This document shows, piece after piece, positions 1-8,440 of a stretch of 22,169 nucleotides of DNA. Source of the stretch: Flavobacterium sp. GTDB taxonomy: Bacteria > Bacteroidota > Bacteroidia > Flavobacteriales > Flavobacteriaceae. The DNA lies in contig JAHEBK010000002.1 in assembly GCA_024642295.1 (NCBI GenBank), forward strand, positions 1-22,169, written 5' to 3'. The stretch's first letter is position 1. Every line of letters begins with the position of its first letter. The position numbers and the translations under genes are program-made. The notes beneath the pieces are model-generated. The model had not been told where the DNA came from and did no database searches. It saw only the letters and a list, made by a program, of their open reading frames with translations.

Positions 1-1174
1 GCATGCTTTTTCTATAGCCTACATCTTTATATTTTGGAGGTTCAGGATGAAAATTTCTTATATATAAGTATCTATCTGAGTGTACTGAACGTATTCTGTC
101 GCTAAATTCGTCAAATCGGTCTGATGTCCCAAAAACATAGTTTCGGGCTTTGCATTCGTATTTTCCTAAAAAAGGTGTGCCATCGATTCCTTTTGGTGGT
201 TTTATATTGGCCAAACTCAAAACAGTAGCCCCTAAATCCACAAAGGATATTAGTCTATCTGATTTTGAAGAAGTCAGGCTATTCGGTAATTTAATCATTA
301 ATGGTGCTTTCAATCCATATTCATAAATTTCTCTTTTTTGATGTGGTAAAGGACCTCCATGATCACTGTAGAAAAAGATAATCGTATCATCATACAAACC
401 ATCTTTGATTAATTGGTCTATAATAATTCCAGCATTTTTATCCATAATTTCAATATTGCTATAATGACGAGCAACATCATTTCGTACCCTAGGATTATCT
501 GGAAAGTAAGGAGGTAAAGACACTTTTGTTGGGTCAACTGTTAAAGGCAAATTTTTGTTTAGCCAAATTTTACTTTCATGAGTATCGCCTAAATTGAAAA
601 CAGAGAAAAAGGGTTTTCCTGCTGGTCGATTTCTCCAATGTGCTTTGGTATCATTTTCATCCCAAGCCGAAATAGGTGCGGCAAATTGATAGTCAGTTTT
701 CTGATTATTGGTACAATAATAGCCATTGGTACGTAAATATTCGGTAAAACATTTAATCCCATCAGGAATTACAGCCGAATATTCTCGAATGGTATTTCCT
801 TTTAAGTCTAATACGGGTTCTTTATCATCATTTTCGCCTCTAGTTGCTACCTCTTTATACGTTCTGCTTCCCCATGACATGACGTCCTTTGCTGTACGCA
901 TATGCATGGTTCCAATGGACGAAGGCAACATTCCCGTAATAATGGCTGAACGGCTCGGAGCGCATACTCCAGTAGTGGCAAAAGCATTACTGTAAATAAT
1001 ACTTTTTTGTGCTAATTTTTCAAGATTAGGAGTTTTAGCATTAAAGTCTCCATACATCGAAAGGGTAGGGCTAATGTCCTCGCAAACAATCCAAAGAATA
1101 TTAGGATATTTTGGTGATTGAGCTGATATTATTGAATATACTAAAAAAGTAAATACAGCTAATTGGGTTTTCAT
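1..1174 (-). CDS. Sulfatase, heparan N-sulfatase-like (partial, C-terminus off the left edge)
   Basis: A formylglycine-dependent sulfatase that hydrolyses sulfate esters (or N-sulfates) on a glycan, probably in the periplasm. The reading frame is open from the ATG at 1174 down to base 2, giving 391 codons with no stop, so the gene continues beyond the window. Residues 1-19 (MKTQLAVFTFLVYSIISAQ) form a signal peptide. The metal-site region follows (ILWIVCEDIS, residues 26-35). The sulfatase signature CAPSR starts at Cys71, the residue converted to formylglycine, and a later SDHGG supplies further metal ligands. The IVCEDISP start resembles SulfAtlas S1_8 / N-sulfoglucosamine sulfohydrolase-like bacterial proteins; this subfamily call is from memory and tentative. 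Its ATG overlaps the stop codon of the upstream GH10 gene by one base (TAATG), so the two are probably translationally coupled. The true substrate is unknown. Confidence 0.93.
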   Translation of the reverse strand, partial: MKTQLAVFTFLVYSIISAQSPKYPNILWIVCEDISPTLSMYGDFNAKTPNLEKLAQKSIIYSNAFATTGVCAPSRSAIITGMLPSSIGTMHMRTAKDVMSWGSRTYKEVATRGENDDKEPVLDLKGNTIREYSAVIPDGIKCFTEYLRTNGYYCTNNQKTDYQFAAPISAWDENDTKAHWRNRPAGKPFFSVFNLGDTHESKIWLNKNLPLTVDPTKVSLPPYFPDNPRVRNDVARHYSNIEIMDKNAGIIIDQLIKDGLYDDTIIFFYSDHGGPLPHQKREIYEYGLKAPLMIKLPNSLTSSKSDRLISFVDLGATVLSLANIKPPKGIDGTPFLGKYECKARNYVFGTSDRFDEFSDRIRSVHSDRYLYIRNFHPEPPKYKDVGYRKSM

Positions 1175-2919
1175 TATAAAGCTATTTTTATTTGATTTTT
1201 TGATTCTGGTTTTACTTCAAAGGTTCCTTTGTAGAATTTACCATCCAAAGTAAAATCATATTGATAGGTTCCATAGAATCCTCTGTCGGAAATTTTACCT
1301 TTCGCATCTGTATTTTTGGAGATATTTGTTTGCCATTTGTTGTTCACTAGATTATTGTAAGCAGATCCCATTTTGGTCAATTGGAAATTTTTATCAAGTA
1401 ATCCTGCTTTAGGGTTTGATGGTTCAAAATAACCCCAAAACAAAAACTCACTAACGGCAGCTTGGCTAAAAGCCGCCATCATAAAATCATTTGTATATTG
1501 GGCTTTTATATCGTCATCGAGGATGTCCAAGGTAAATTCAGAAATGCTAATTTTCTTGTGCAACTCAGCAAAGCGATTCAAAATTTCAATTACTTTTTCA
1601 GGAGAAGTTAGGTCATTTCCAATATGACTTTGCATGCCCAATCCGTTAAGTAAACCTCCCGTTTTAGCATCAATCGTTTTAACAAAGTTGTAGTACCAAT
1701 CTTGTTTGGTTTTATTGATTCCGCCACCGCTGATAATGCCGTATTCGTTAATGAAACGTTCTGCTTTTGGGTCGTATTCTTTTAGTTTTTTGTAGGCTTC
1801 AAATAATATATCTTCAGACCCAAAAATGTTTTGCAGTTCTTTATTAGTATAGACTTCGTTTAAAACATCCCAATGCGAAATCTTGCCTTTAGTCGCCTGA
1901 GTAATACTTTTGATATGGTTAAAAATAAGCTCTTTTACTTTTTCAGGGTTGTCTTTGTTTTCTTTAATATCTGGAGACAAATACCTAAAGCTTGGCCAAA
2001 CCAACGCATGACCTTTCACCTTGATATTGCTTTCATTTAATTTGTCGATTGCTTCTAATGTTAGGGGTCTTTTTTTAACCAATGCCCATTTTTTCATTTT
2101 CAAATCATTCTCGAAAACAATCACGGTAAACATTTTTTTAATGGCGTTAAAATGTCTATCGTCATTGATAACGTCTTCTGCATTGATGGCGGCACCAAAT
2201 GAAAAAGCATGTCTTTGTAGATTTAAATTAACATTGGTGTTTTGAATTTTTTTGCCTTTAACAGAAAATTCTATTTCAAAATTCCCTTTACGAAATGCTT
2301 CAATTCTTTTTTCAGCCTCCATTCGCCAAGGAGCATTGGCTTCCATGCCAGCGTAGCTTATTTTGGTTTTTGGTAGTTTTTCAAAATCAAACTGCTCAGG
2401 ATATACCAGTAGTTGAATGTCTTTTATCTCAAATTTTTGAGGAGTGTAACCAAACATCATAGTAAGGACATCATTGCCATTACTCGATTTTAGTGCATGA
2501 AAAGGCAAATAATAGGTTTGCCATTTTTGTGAAAGACTTACGGCTCTTTGTACCACATCTTTTGGGTCTGAAGATTCCGATTGTTTGTAAATCCACGAAA
2601 TTTTAGCTTCGGCAGTTTCTAAACTAGATTCTAATGTTCTAGCTTGGAAAGACAATAACATAGGTTGCGCAGGCACTATTTTTTTGGCAATCAAAGGAAT
2701 TCGAGCTCCTAAATTGTAAATGAATTGGGGTTGTTTTATTGTTGTCGCAATTAGTGTTGTATTGTCATTGGCTGCTTCAATCTTTCCTTCGTCTTTCGAC
2801 AGTTTGATGTATTTTAGTTTATTGGAGTCGACTATATTTTCTCCTCCAGCGGGAATTTCTTGTGCCATAAGTGCAACTCCACAGAATAAGAACAAAATAA
2901 TTAATTTTATTGTGCGCAT
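1174..2919 (-). CDS. Glycoside hydrolase family 10 (endo-beta-1,4-xylanase-like) with N-terminal accessory domain
   Basis: A secreted retaining endo-glycosidase, by family most likely cleaving a beta-1,4-xylan-like backbone. Residues 1-20 are a signal peptide ending ALMAQ. Residues about 25-175 form a beta-rich region ending in KDIQLLVYP, reminiscent of a carbohydrate-binding jelly-roll; this is inference. The catalytic barrel begins near FGAAIN (residue 241) and shows the family landmarks: EN at 270-271, GHALVW at 303-308, WDVLNE with acid/base Glu355, and ISEF with nucleophile Glu461. The 106-residue gap between the two glutamates matches classical GH10 enzymes. An oddity is Pro309 where most xylanases have the second histidine of the GHxLVWH motif. 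The C-terminal 40 residues are an extra beta-strand tail. At 581 aa it is longer than a bare GH10 domain (about 350 aa). It sits just downstream of a broken GH10 remnant and overlaps the next sulfatase start. Confidence 0.93.
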   Translation of the reverse strand: MRTIKLIILFLFCGVALMAQEIPAGGENIVDSNKLKYIKLSKDEGKIEAANDNTTLIATTIKQPQFIYNLGARIPLIAKKIVPAQPMLLSFQARTLESSLETAEAKISWIYKQSESSDPKDVVQRAVSLSQKWQTYYLPFHALKSSNGNDVLTMMFGYTPQKFEIKDIQLLVYPEQFDFEKLPKTKISYAGMEANAPWRMEAEKRIEAFRKGNFEIEFSVKGKKIQNTNVNLNLQRHAFSFGAAINAEDVINDDRHFNAIKKMFTVIVFENDLKMKKWALVKKRPLTLEAIDKLNESNIKVKGHALVWPSFRYLSPDIKENKDNPEKVKELIFNHIKSITQATKGKISHWDVLNEVYTNKELQNIFGSEDILFEAYKKLKEYDPKAERFINEYGIISGGGINKTKQDWYYNFVKTIDAKTGGLLNGLGMQSHIGNDLTSPEKVIEILNRFAELHKKISISEFTLDILDDDIKAQYTNDFMMAAFSQAAVSEFLFWGYFEPSNPKAGLLDKNFQLTKMGSAYNNLVNNKWQTNISKNTDAKGKISDRGFYGTYQYDFTLDGKFYKGTFEVKPESKNQIKIAL

Positions 2920-2964
2920 TTTTTAAAATTTAGATTTCGAATTGTTAATCCCTATAATAGTAAC

Positions 2965-3338
2965 TTCTTTCGCCCATTTTAAACTTGTGGACTTATAGGG
3001 TCGTCAAGTCTCACTATTAATTTGTGTTTATTAGCAAATCGTATGAGCACATTAATATTTAGCCAATTCCAAACATTGGGTTGTGTATGTACGCTACTTT
3101 GTTTTGCTGCATTTGCTGGTGTAAGGTATTTGAAATCTTTTAAATAAGGAAACTCTTTTTGGATGTTAAGTTCTTCATTATTTAGGGGCGCACCAATTAG
3201 TAATTTATTAGGTTCAATCGCTGTTTTTTTGGTTATTACTGTATTCATATAGTTGCTTTTATTGATTACTCTTAAAACTACATGAAAATAAAAGGAACAA
3301 GAAAACAATAAAAATACACTTAAACCCAAAATCCGCAT
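2965..3338 (-). pseudogene. Truncated, frameshifted GH10-family remnant
   Basis: A 119-codon open frame (2979-3338) that looks like only the beginning of a second GH10 enzyme. Its N-terminus is hydrophobic with a possible lipobox (LLFSC, Cys14). It then carries the GH10-type opening: LIGAPLN, YLTPANAAKQ (Asn and Lys of the substrate-binding NxxK motif), NVWNW, and LIVRLDDPISPQ. The frame stops right after PISPQV. In the next frame, 2 codons further, SLKWAKE is encoded (WAKE at 2965-2976), which is what I expect to follow PISPQ in this subgroup; a one-base deletion would restore the join. Nothing beyond that point resembles the remaining barrel, and the intact GH10 gene starts 46 bp further on. 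Both catalytic glutamates are absent, so it cannot be an active GH10 enzyme. The GH10 assignment is from motif memory; a small secreted protein of its own is the less likely alternative. Confidence 0.65.
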
Positions 3339-3358
3339 TAGGATTTTTTTATTTTTTT

Positions 3359-3406
3359 AACGCAGATTTCCAGATTTTATACTCTAAAAAATTAAGAATC
3401 TGTGTT
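3359..3406. repeat. Imperfect inverted repeat in the gap between the third sulfatase and the GH10 remnant
   Basis: AACGCAGATT at 3359-3368 pairs with AATCTGTGTT at 3397-3406: 9 of 10 positions are Watson-Crick and one is G-T. The spacer is 28 bp and AT-rich, and CAGATTT also recurs directly at 3372. The structure lies just upstream of the GH10 remnant. It resembles the short CAGATT-type interspersed repeats common between Flavobacteriia genes, but it could also be a weak mRNA stem. No poly-U tract follows on the minus strand, so a classical terminator is not supported. Confidence 0.35.
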
Positions 3407-3504
3407 CCAATGCTTAATCTAAGTTAAATATAAATTTAATGATTCTTTAATTTAAATTGTTTTGATGTTCCTTTTACCCTAAATGCAAGATGTAAATGCT
3501 AGTA

Positions 3505-4992
3505 TTACTCTTGTTTTTTGGCGGCCTTTCGTTCAGCTTTTTTAGCGGCTTTTTGAGGAGACATCTCCTCAGCTACGTCACTTGATTTATGGTTTGCCTT
3601 CATTTTTATTTGATAGTCTTTTTTCCATTTAGTCAACAAAGCTAACAATTCGGCTTTTTTCTCTGGCATGGTTGCGGCTAAATCATTTTGCTCTCCGCTA
3701 TCCTTTTTGATGTTGTACAATTCAATTTTACCTGATTCTACAAATTCTAACAATTTATAGTCTCCTTTACGTACAGCTGAAGTTTTATCATCACCTGTTT
3801 GAGTAGGTCTTGCTTTATAAGAATTCCAATAAACTGTTCTATCGTTCCAATTCTCTTTCTTAGTAAGGATGTTTTTAAAGCTCTTTCCGTCAATACCTGT
3901 GATTTGTTTATTTAAAGCTAAATCAGTCAATGTTGGAAATATATCCATTCCTAAAACAATTGATTCTTTATCAATAAAAGGCTTTGTATTGGGTACATGC
4001 ACCATTAATGGAACTCTTGTACCTCCTTCATACAACCATCCTTTTCCAGCTCTTAGTGGAAAATTGGTGGTCGCAAGCTCTCTCTTACCTCCTCGAGTTG
4101 AAAGTCCGCCGTGATCTGATGTTAGGACAATAATGGTATTATCATAAAGACCTTGATCTTTAAGTTGTTGAATTAATTTACCAACATTTTCATCCACGTT
4201 TTCAACCATACCAGCATATTTGGCATTGTTTTGACGCATTTTAGTTTCAGCATGTCCTTCTTTTACATATTCTGGTGTTGTGCCAAAATCAAAGGCTTTA
4301 ATCTGTTTCTGATTGCGTTCTTCGTCAGCTTTTTTAGCTTCAATTGGCGTATGAACCGCATAAAATGCTAGGACTCCAATAAAAGGTTTGTCTTTTTTAT
4401 TTTCCTTGATAAATGCAATGGTTCTTTTTGTCAAAACATCGGACAAATAATCTCCTTCTTTAGCAAATTTTTCAACATCTTCAATGGGGGCTTTTTCTCC
4501 TTTTGTACCCGCAACACGCTTGGTATTAAAAGGATAAAATTGTTGATCTGTTGCTCCAGCATCACCAGCAGCAAATGATTGGTCGTAACCAAAACCTACT
4601 GGGCTACTTTCATCAGCTCCTAAATGCCATTTTCCAACAAAAAACGATGCATATCCGTTAGCTTTGAATTCTTTAATAAAATTCTTTCCCGAAGAAATTT
4701 TACTTAAATCTCCATGATCTTCGTTTACAGGATAGGTACCCGTCATGAGTGCATAACGAGAAGGCACACAGCGAGGATAACTAGAATATCCGTTTTCAAA
4801 GGAAACAGAGTTCTTTGCAAGCATGTCAATATTAGGGGTCTCATATATTTTTGAACCATTACTACTGATATCATGATATCCAAAATCATCCACAAGAATA
4901 AACAAGATATTAGGCTTTTTTTGAGCCAATACTGCATTGGAAACTAAAAAGCAGCAACATAGCATTTGGAATGCTTTAACTATATTTTTCAT
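3505..4992 (-). CDS. Arylsulfatase-type sulfatase with Lys/Ala-rich C-terminal tail
   Basis: A complete formylglycine sulfatase of 495 aa, probably periplasmic. Residues 1-24 form a signal peptide ending VLAQ. The first metal-binding pair is Asp35-Asp36 (ILVDDFGYHD). The signature CVPSR begins at Cys75, the residue modified to formylglycine. GKWHLG at 120-125 carries the active-site Lys and His, and TSDHGG gives Asp293 and His294. The fold and motif order match family S1 arylsulfatase A-like enzymes (S1_16 is a possible subfamily, from memory, unsure). The last 20 residues are almost entirely Ala, Lys, Glu and Arg (QKAAKKAERKAAKKQE), forming a charged, probably helical tail that is unusual for the family. 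A 97-bp gap separates it from the upstream sulfatase, wider than elsewhere in the run, and 166 bp lie between it and the GH10 remnant. The sulfate position it removes cannot be read from sequence. Confidence 0.95.
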   Translation of the reverse strand: MKNIVKAFQMLCCCFLVSNAVLAQKKPNILFILVDDFGYHDISSNGSKIYETPNIDMLAKNSVSFENGYSSYPRCVPSRYALMTGTYPVNEDHGDLSKISSGKNFIKEFKANGYASFFVGKWHLGADESSPVGFGYDQSFAAGDAGATDQQFYPFNTKRVAGTKGEKAPIEDVEKFAKEGDYLSDVLTKRTIAFIKENKKDKPFIGVLAFYAVHTPIEAKKADEERNQKQIKAFDFGTTPEYVKEGHAETKMRQNNAKYAGMVENVDENVGKLIQQLKDQGLYDNTIIVLTSDHGGLSTRGGKRELATTNFPLRAGKGWLYEGGTRVPLMVHVPNTKPFIDKESIVLGMDIFPTLTDLALNKQITGIDGKSFKNILTKKENWNDRTVYWNSYKARPTQTGDDKTSAVRKGDYKLLEFVESGKIELYNIKKDSGEQNDLAATMPEKKAELLALLTKWKKDYQIKMKANHKSSDVAEEMSPQKAAKKAERKAAKKQE

Positions 4993-5034
4993 AATGTTTT
5001 TTTTAATCAGATTGTCTATGACTCTTTATGTAAT

Positions 5035-5056
5035 TTAGTAACTGTTTTTTTACTAA
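5035..5056. repeat. Short inverted repeat between two sulfatase genes
   Basis: TTAGTAA (5035-5041) and TTACTAA (5050-5056) form a perfect 7-bp inverted repeat around an 8-bp spacer. It lies in the 97-bp gap between the stop of the 577-aa sulfatase and the start of the 495-aa sulfatase. On the minus-strand transcript it would be a weak AT-rich hairpin without a following U-tract. It may affect read-through or mRNA processing, but no function is shown. Confidence 0.3.
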
Positions 5057-5089
5057 TATAAAATAAGATTTATTGCTATAATTATACTT

Positions 5090-6823
5090 CTAGTTGTCAA
5101 AATCTTTTTTAGTAAAACCTTCGGTATTTGCTCCGTTTTCTTTGTTGTTTTTTCCCTTAGCTTTTGCACCGTTTGCATTTCCAGCTTTTGTATTATCTCC
5201 TTTTGATTTAGCTTCTCCACCACCTTCTTCTCCACCTTTGTAGGTTGATGGGTGCGCTTTATAGATATTCCTTTTATTAATTTCGTTTAATTTTTGTTCT
5301 AATTTTTCTTGTAAATCTTTAGCAATAGGGGCATAACCTTTTTCTTTAGCATGATTTTTAGCTTCCAATGGATCAGAAACAAAATCATATAATTCTACTG
5401 CAACTACATTTGAAGCATCATAAGGTTTTTCAGTATTGTATCCTTTTCCATGCCATTCGGTGTATCTGTATCTTTCTGTTCTTATAGAATATCCCATTTT
5501 ATCTTTTTGACGAGGATATTGACTCAAAGCGATTACCGGATTAATATCGTTTTTTGGATTTGTGTCCAATAGTGTTATTAAAGATTTACCATCCGTTTGT
5601 GCAGATTGTTTCACATTAGCTAAATCAAATAAAGTAGGGAATACATCAATCAATTCAACGGGAGTTTTCACTTTTACATTTTTTGCAATTCCAGCTCCTG
5701 AAAACATAAATGGTATTCTTGTAGCTTGCTCAAAATTAGAATGTTTGTTCCAGAGCGTGTGGTCTCCTAAATGATATCCATGATCACCCCAAAGGACGAT
5801 AATAGTATTATCTGTTAATTTAAGTCTGTCTAATTCATCAAGTACTTTGCCTAATTGTGCATCGACATACGACACACAAGCCATGTACCCATGTATTAAT
5901 TCTCTTTGTTTCTCTTCTTCAATTCTTTTCCCAACAGTCAACTCATTATCGATATCAGTAAACGCTCTAAGTTCTCCGAAAGAATGATAAGCAAATGCTG
6001 GAGCACCATCTATCAAATCTTGATTTGGGGCTAATTTAATAGCTTCTCTTTTGTATAAATCCCAATATTTTTTTGGGGCTACAAATGGTAAATGCGGTTT
6101 TTGATAACCAAGACCTAAAAAGAAAGGTTTCTTTCCACTAGCAAGCATTTTTAATTTCTTAAGGGCTTCTTGAGTATAAATACCATCTTGGTACGCTTCA
6201 TCAGATACGTCTGCAGATTCTGTACTAGGTTTTAATCTTTTGAACGCATAATTTCTCTGTGCCATATTTTTTTTCATCCCTTTATCTTCAGCTTCTTTCA
6301 TCAACCTAACCATTTCTGCTTTGGTTTCGGAACTTTGATAATATCCAAAAGCTGGTTCTCCATATTTAGGATCAAAATTTTCAGGTTGGATGTGTGGAAT
6401 ACTCCAGCTTTTACCATCATGTCCTTCAGAAGTAGAGCCTTTATGGAAAATTTTACCAATGGCAGTCGTTTCATACCCTTGCGAAATTAAATACTCAGGC
6501 ATTGAAATTAATTCAGGTGCCGCTTCTCTAAAATCAGTGTGTAGATCCCAAACTTTAGTACGGTCAGGATAGGTACCTGTCATCACACTTGCTCTTGATG
6601 GCCCACAAACGGCTTGTTGCACTTCGGCATTTTCAAATATCACCCCACTTTTTGCCAGGCGGTCAAAATTAGGTGTAATCATTTGTGATTGTCCATAGGC
6701 ATTTAAAAGTGGTTTTAAATCATCAATGGCAATAAATAAAATATTCTTTTTATTTGACACTTGTGCATGGCTTAATTGAAAGCTAATACAAAGCAGTAGT
6801 AAAAGGATGGCTGATTTTTTCAT
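5090..6823 (-). CDS. Iduronate-2-sulfatase-like sulfatase with low-complexity C-terminal tail
   Basis: A secreted sulfatase of 577 aa. Residues 1-21 form a signal peptide ending SHAQ. The metal-binding pair is Asp34-Asp35 (IAIDDLKPLL). The CGPSR signature starts at Cys73, followed by MTGTYPDRTKVWDLHTDFR, very typical of iduronate-2-sulfatase-like enzymes (SulfAtlas S1_7, from memory). WGDHGYHLGDH supplies Asp347 and His348. In known systems this subfamily removes sulfates from uronic acids, galactose or rhamnose, so the target here is open. From about residue 528 a 50-residue tail rich in Gly, Lys, Asn, Ala and Glu follows the normal domain end (NKRNIYKAHPSTY); it has the composition of a disordered linker or anion-binding tail. 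The gene starts 2 bp after the stop of the upstream sulfatase, so the two are clearly in one operon. Confidence 0.95.
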   Translation of the reverse strand: MKKSAILLLLLCISFQLSHAQVSNKKNILFIAIDDLKPLLNAYGQSQMITPNFDRLAKSGVIFENAEVQQAVCGPSRASVMTGTYPDRTKVWDLHTDFREAAPELISMPEYLISQGYETTAIGKIFHKGSTSEGHDGKSWSIPHIQPENFDPKYGEPAFGYYQSSETKAEMVRLMKEAEDKGMKKNMAQRNYAFKRLKPSTESADVSDEAYQDGIYTQEALKKLKMLASGKKPFFLGLGYQKPHLPFVAPKKYWDLYKREAIKLAPNQDLIDGAPAFAYHSFGELRAFTDIDNELTVGKRIEEEKQRELIHGYMACVSYVDAQLGKVLDELDRLKLTDNTIIVLWGDHGYHLGDHTLWNKHSNFEQATRIPFMFSGAGIAKNVKVKTPVELIDVFPTLFDLANVKQSAQTDGKSLITLLDTNPKNDINPVIALSQYPRQKDKMGYSIRTERYRYTEWHGKGYNTEKPYDASNVVAVELYDFVSDPLEAKNHAKEKGYAPIAKDLQEKLEQKLNEINKRNIYKAHPSTYKGGEEGGGEAKSKGDNTKAGNANGAKAKGKNNKENGANTEGFTKKDFDN

Positions 6824-6825
6824 TT

Positions 6826-8439
6826 TTATTTCTTTCTATTTATTATCGAATTAACATCTTCATCTCCATGTCTTTCAATGATTGTGCCGAAATCTTTATC
6901 TGTTATTTTTTTGAACTCAGCAATTGTTTTATCATCGCCATTCTTTTTCATTAATTCTTTTAATTTTGCCTTTAAAGATACGATTACCTCTTTGTATTCT
7001 GGATTGTGAATTACATTATTCATTTGTTGAGGGTCTTTTTCTAAATCATATAATTCCCATATATCCATTGAATAATAGAAGTGTGCTAAGGTATATCTTT
7101 GTGTACGTATACCATAATGAGGTTGTACATGGTGCCAAAATGGGAATTCATAATAATGGTAATACATGGCTTGATCCCAGTTTTTAGGTGTATTTCCTTC
7201 TAGGATTTTCTTGAAGCTAGTCCCTTGGATTTTTTCTTTAGTTTTAATTCCAGCTAAATCTAGAAAAGTAGGTGCAAAATCTACATTTGAAATAACATCT
7301 GTATTTACAGAACCTGCTTTTACTACTTTTGGATAACGCACTAAGAAAGGCATTCTTAATGATTCTTCATAGATAAAACGTTTGTCGAAAAAACCGTGAT
7401 CTCCTAAATAAAACCCTTGATCAGATGTCAAAACAACCATAGTATTTTCAGTTAAATTGTTGTCATCCAAATATTTTAATACTTTCCCAATATTATCATC
7501 AACTGATTTGACACATGCTAAATAATCTTTGATGTAAATTTGGTATCTCCATTTACGACCTTCTTCTTTAGTCATTCCTTCTGGTTGCACAATTTCATCA
7601 TTTTTGGCACCATAAAATTCCCAAGCTAATTTTTCTTTTCCTTTTAATTCAGGAGGAGCAACTAACTTCATGTCTCTTCTTGAAAAGTGTTCCATGGTCA
7701 TCTCTGTATCTCCAGCTGTTTTTTCACGACCTTTATAATCATCATTGAAAGTTGCAGGATAAGGCATTTCGATATCCTCCCAAAGTTTTTCATATTTGGC
7801 ATCTGGTTCCCATGGTCTATGAGGTGCTTTGTATTGTAATAACATTAAGAATGGCTTTGTTTTATCGCGTTCTTTAGAAAGCCAGTCTAAAGCAAATCCT
7901 GTTGTAATATTAGTAGAATATCCTTTTTCTTTAACATCAACACCGTTCTCATTATAAACTGGATCCCAATAATGACCTTGTTGTCCCGCAGAAGCATGGA
8001 ATTTAAAAACATCAAATCCTACTGGATCTGTTCCTAAATGCCACTTACCAAACAAACTTGTTTGATAATTGTGTTTTTTAAATTCTTGAGGGAAAGTCCA
8101 TTGGCTGGCATCAAATTGACCACCATATTCGTTTTTATAGTACCCATTCTTATTACTATATTTACCTGTTAAGATAGCCGCTCTACTTGGTCCACAAATA
8201 GCATTGGTGCACAAAACATCTTGAAAAAGCATCCCTTCAGTTGCTAATCTATCCATATTAGGCGTTGGAGCAATATCTTTATAAATTCCTCCATAAGCAC
8301 TAATGGCTTGAATCGTCAAATCATCTGCCATGATATAAATAATATTTGGCTTTTGTTGTTTGTTTTGACTTATCATTTTCGTTTTACAAGACACCATTAT
8401 AAGTGTACACGCAAAAAATATTGTTGCTTTTTTTAACAT
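6826..8439 (-). CDS. Sulfatase lipoprotein, N-acetylglucosamine-6-sulfatase-like
   Basis: A membrane-anchored formylglycine sulfatase of 537 aa. The N-terminus MLKKATIFFACTLIMVSC is a lipoprotein signal with Cys18 as the lipidated residue. The metal pair is Asp39-Asp40 (IMADDLTIQ). The signature CGPSR begins at Cys82, followed by AAILTGKYSNKNGYY. GKWHLGTDPVGFD, the TSDQG motif and YLGDHGFFDKRF follow in order. This combination resembles GlcNAc-6-sulfatase-like S1_11 members (from memory), which as a family mostly remove 6-O-sulfate from hexosamines, but many PUL members act on other sugars. The C-terminus (LYDLEKDPQQMNNV and after) is the usual closing subdomain. One base separates its ATG from the stop of the GH3 gene, and its stop lies 2 bp before the next sulfatase, indicating one transcript. 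Confidence 0.95.
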   Translation of the reverse strand: MLKKATIFFACTLIMVSCKTKMISQNKQQKPNIIYIMADDLTIQAISAYGGIYKDIAPTPNMDRLATEGMLFQDVLCTNAICGPSRAAILTGKYSNKNGYYKNEYGGQFDASQWTFPQEFKKHNYQTSLFGKWHLGTDPVGFDVFKFHASAGQQGHYWDPVYNENGVDVKEKGYSTNITTGFALDWLSKERDKTKPFLMLLQYKAPHRPWEPDAKYEKLWEDIEMPYPATFNDDYKGREKTAGDTEMTMEHFSRRDMKLVAPPELKGKEKLAWEFYGAKNDEIVQPEGMTKEEGRKWRYQIYIKDYLACVKSVDDNIGKVLKYLDDNNLTENTMVVLTSDQGFYLGDHGFFDKRFIYEESLRMPFLVRYPKVVKAGSVNTDVISNVDFAPTFLDLAGIKTKEKIQGTSFKKILEGNTPKNWDQAMYYHYYEFPFWHHVQPHYGIRTQRYTLAHFYYSMDIWELYDLEKDPQQMNNVIHNPEYKEVIVSLKAKLKELMKKNGDDKTIAEFKKITDKDFGTIIERHGDEDVNSIINRKK

Positions 8440-8440
8440 C

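Noticed and set aside
726..995. An 89-codon plus-strand frame
   Set aside because: It is antisense to the partial sulfatase, whose minus-strand frame carries the CAPSR signature and metal-site motifs.
5053..5235. A 60-codon Lys/Glu-rich open frame overlapping the end of the 577-aa sulfatase
   Set aside because: It is another frame of the low-complexity tail; the tail frame itself is continuous with a complete sulfatase domain, so the coiled-coil look is a by-product of A-rich codons.
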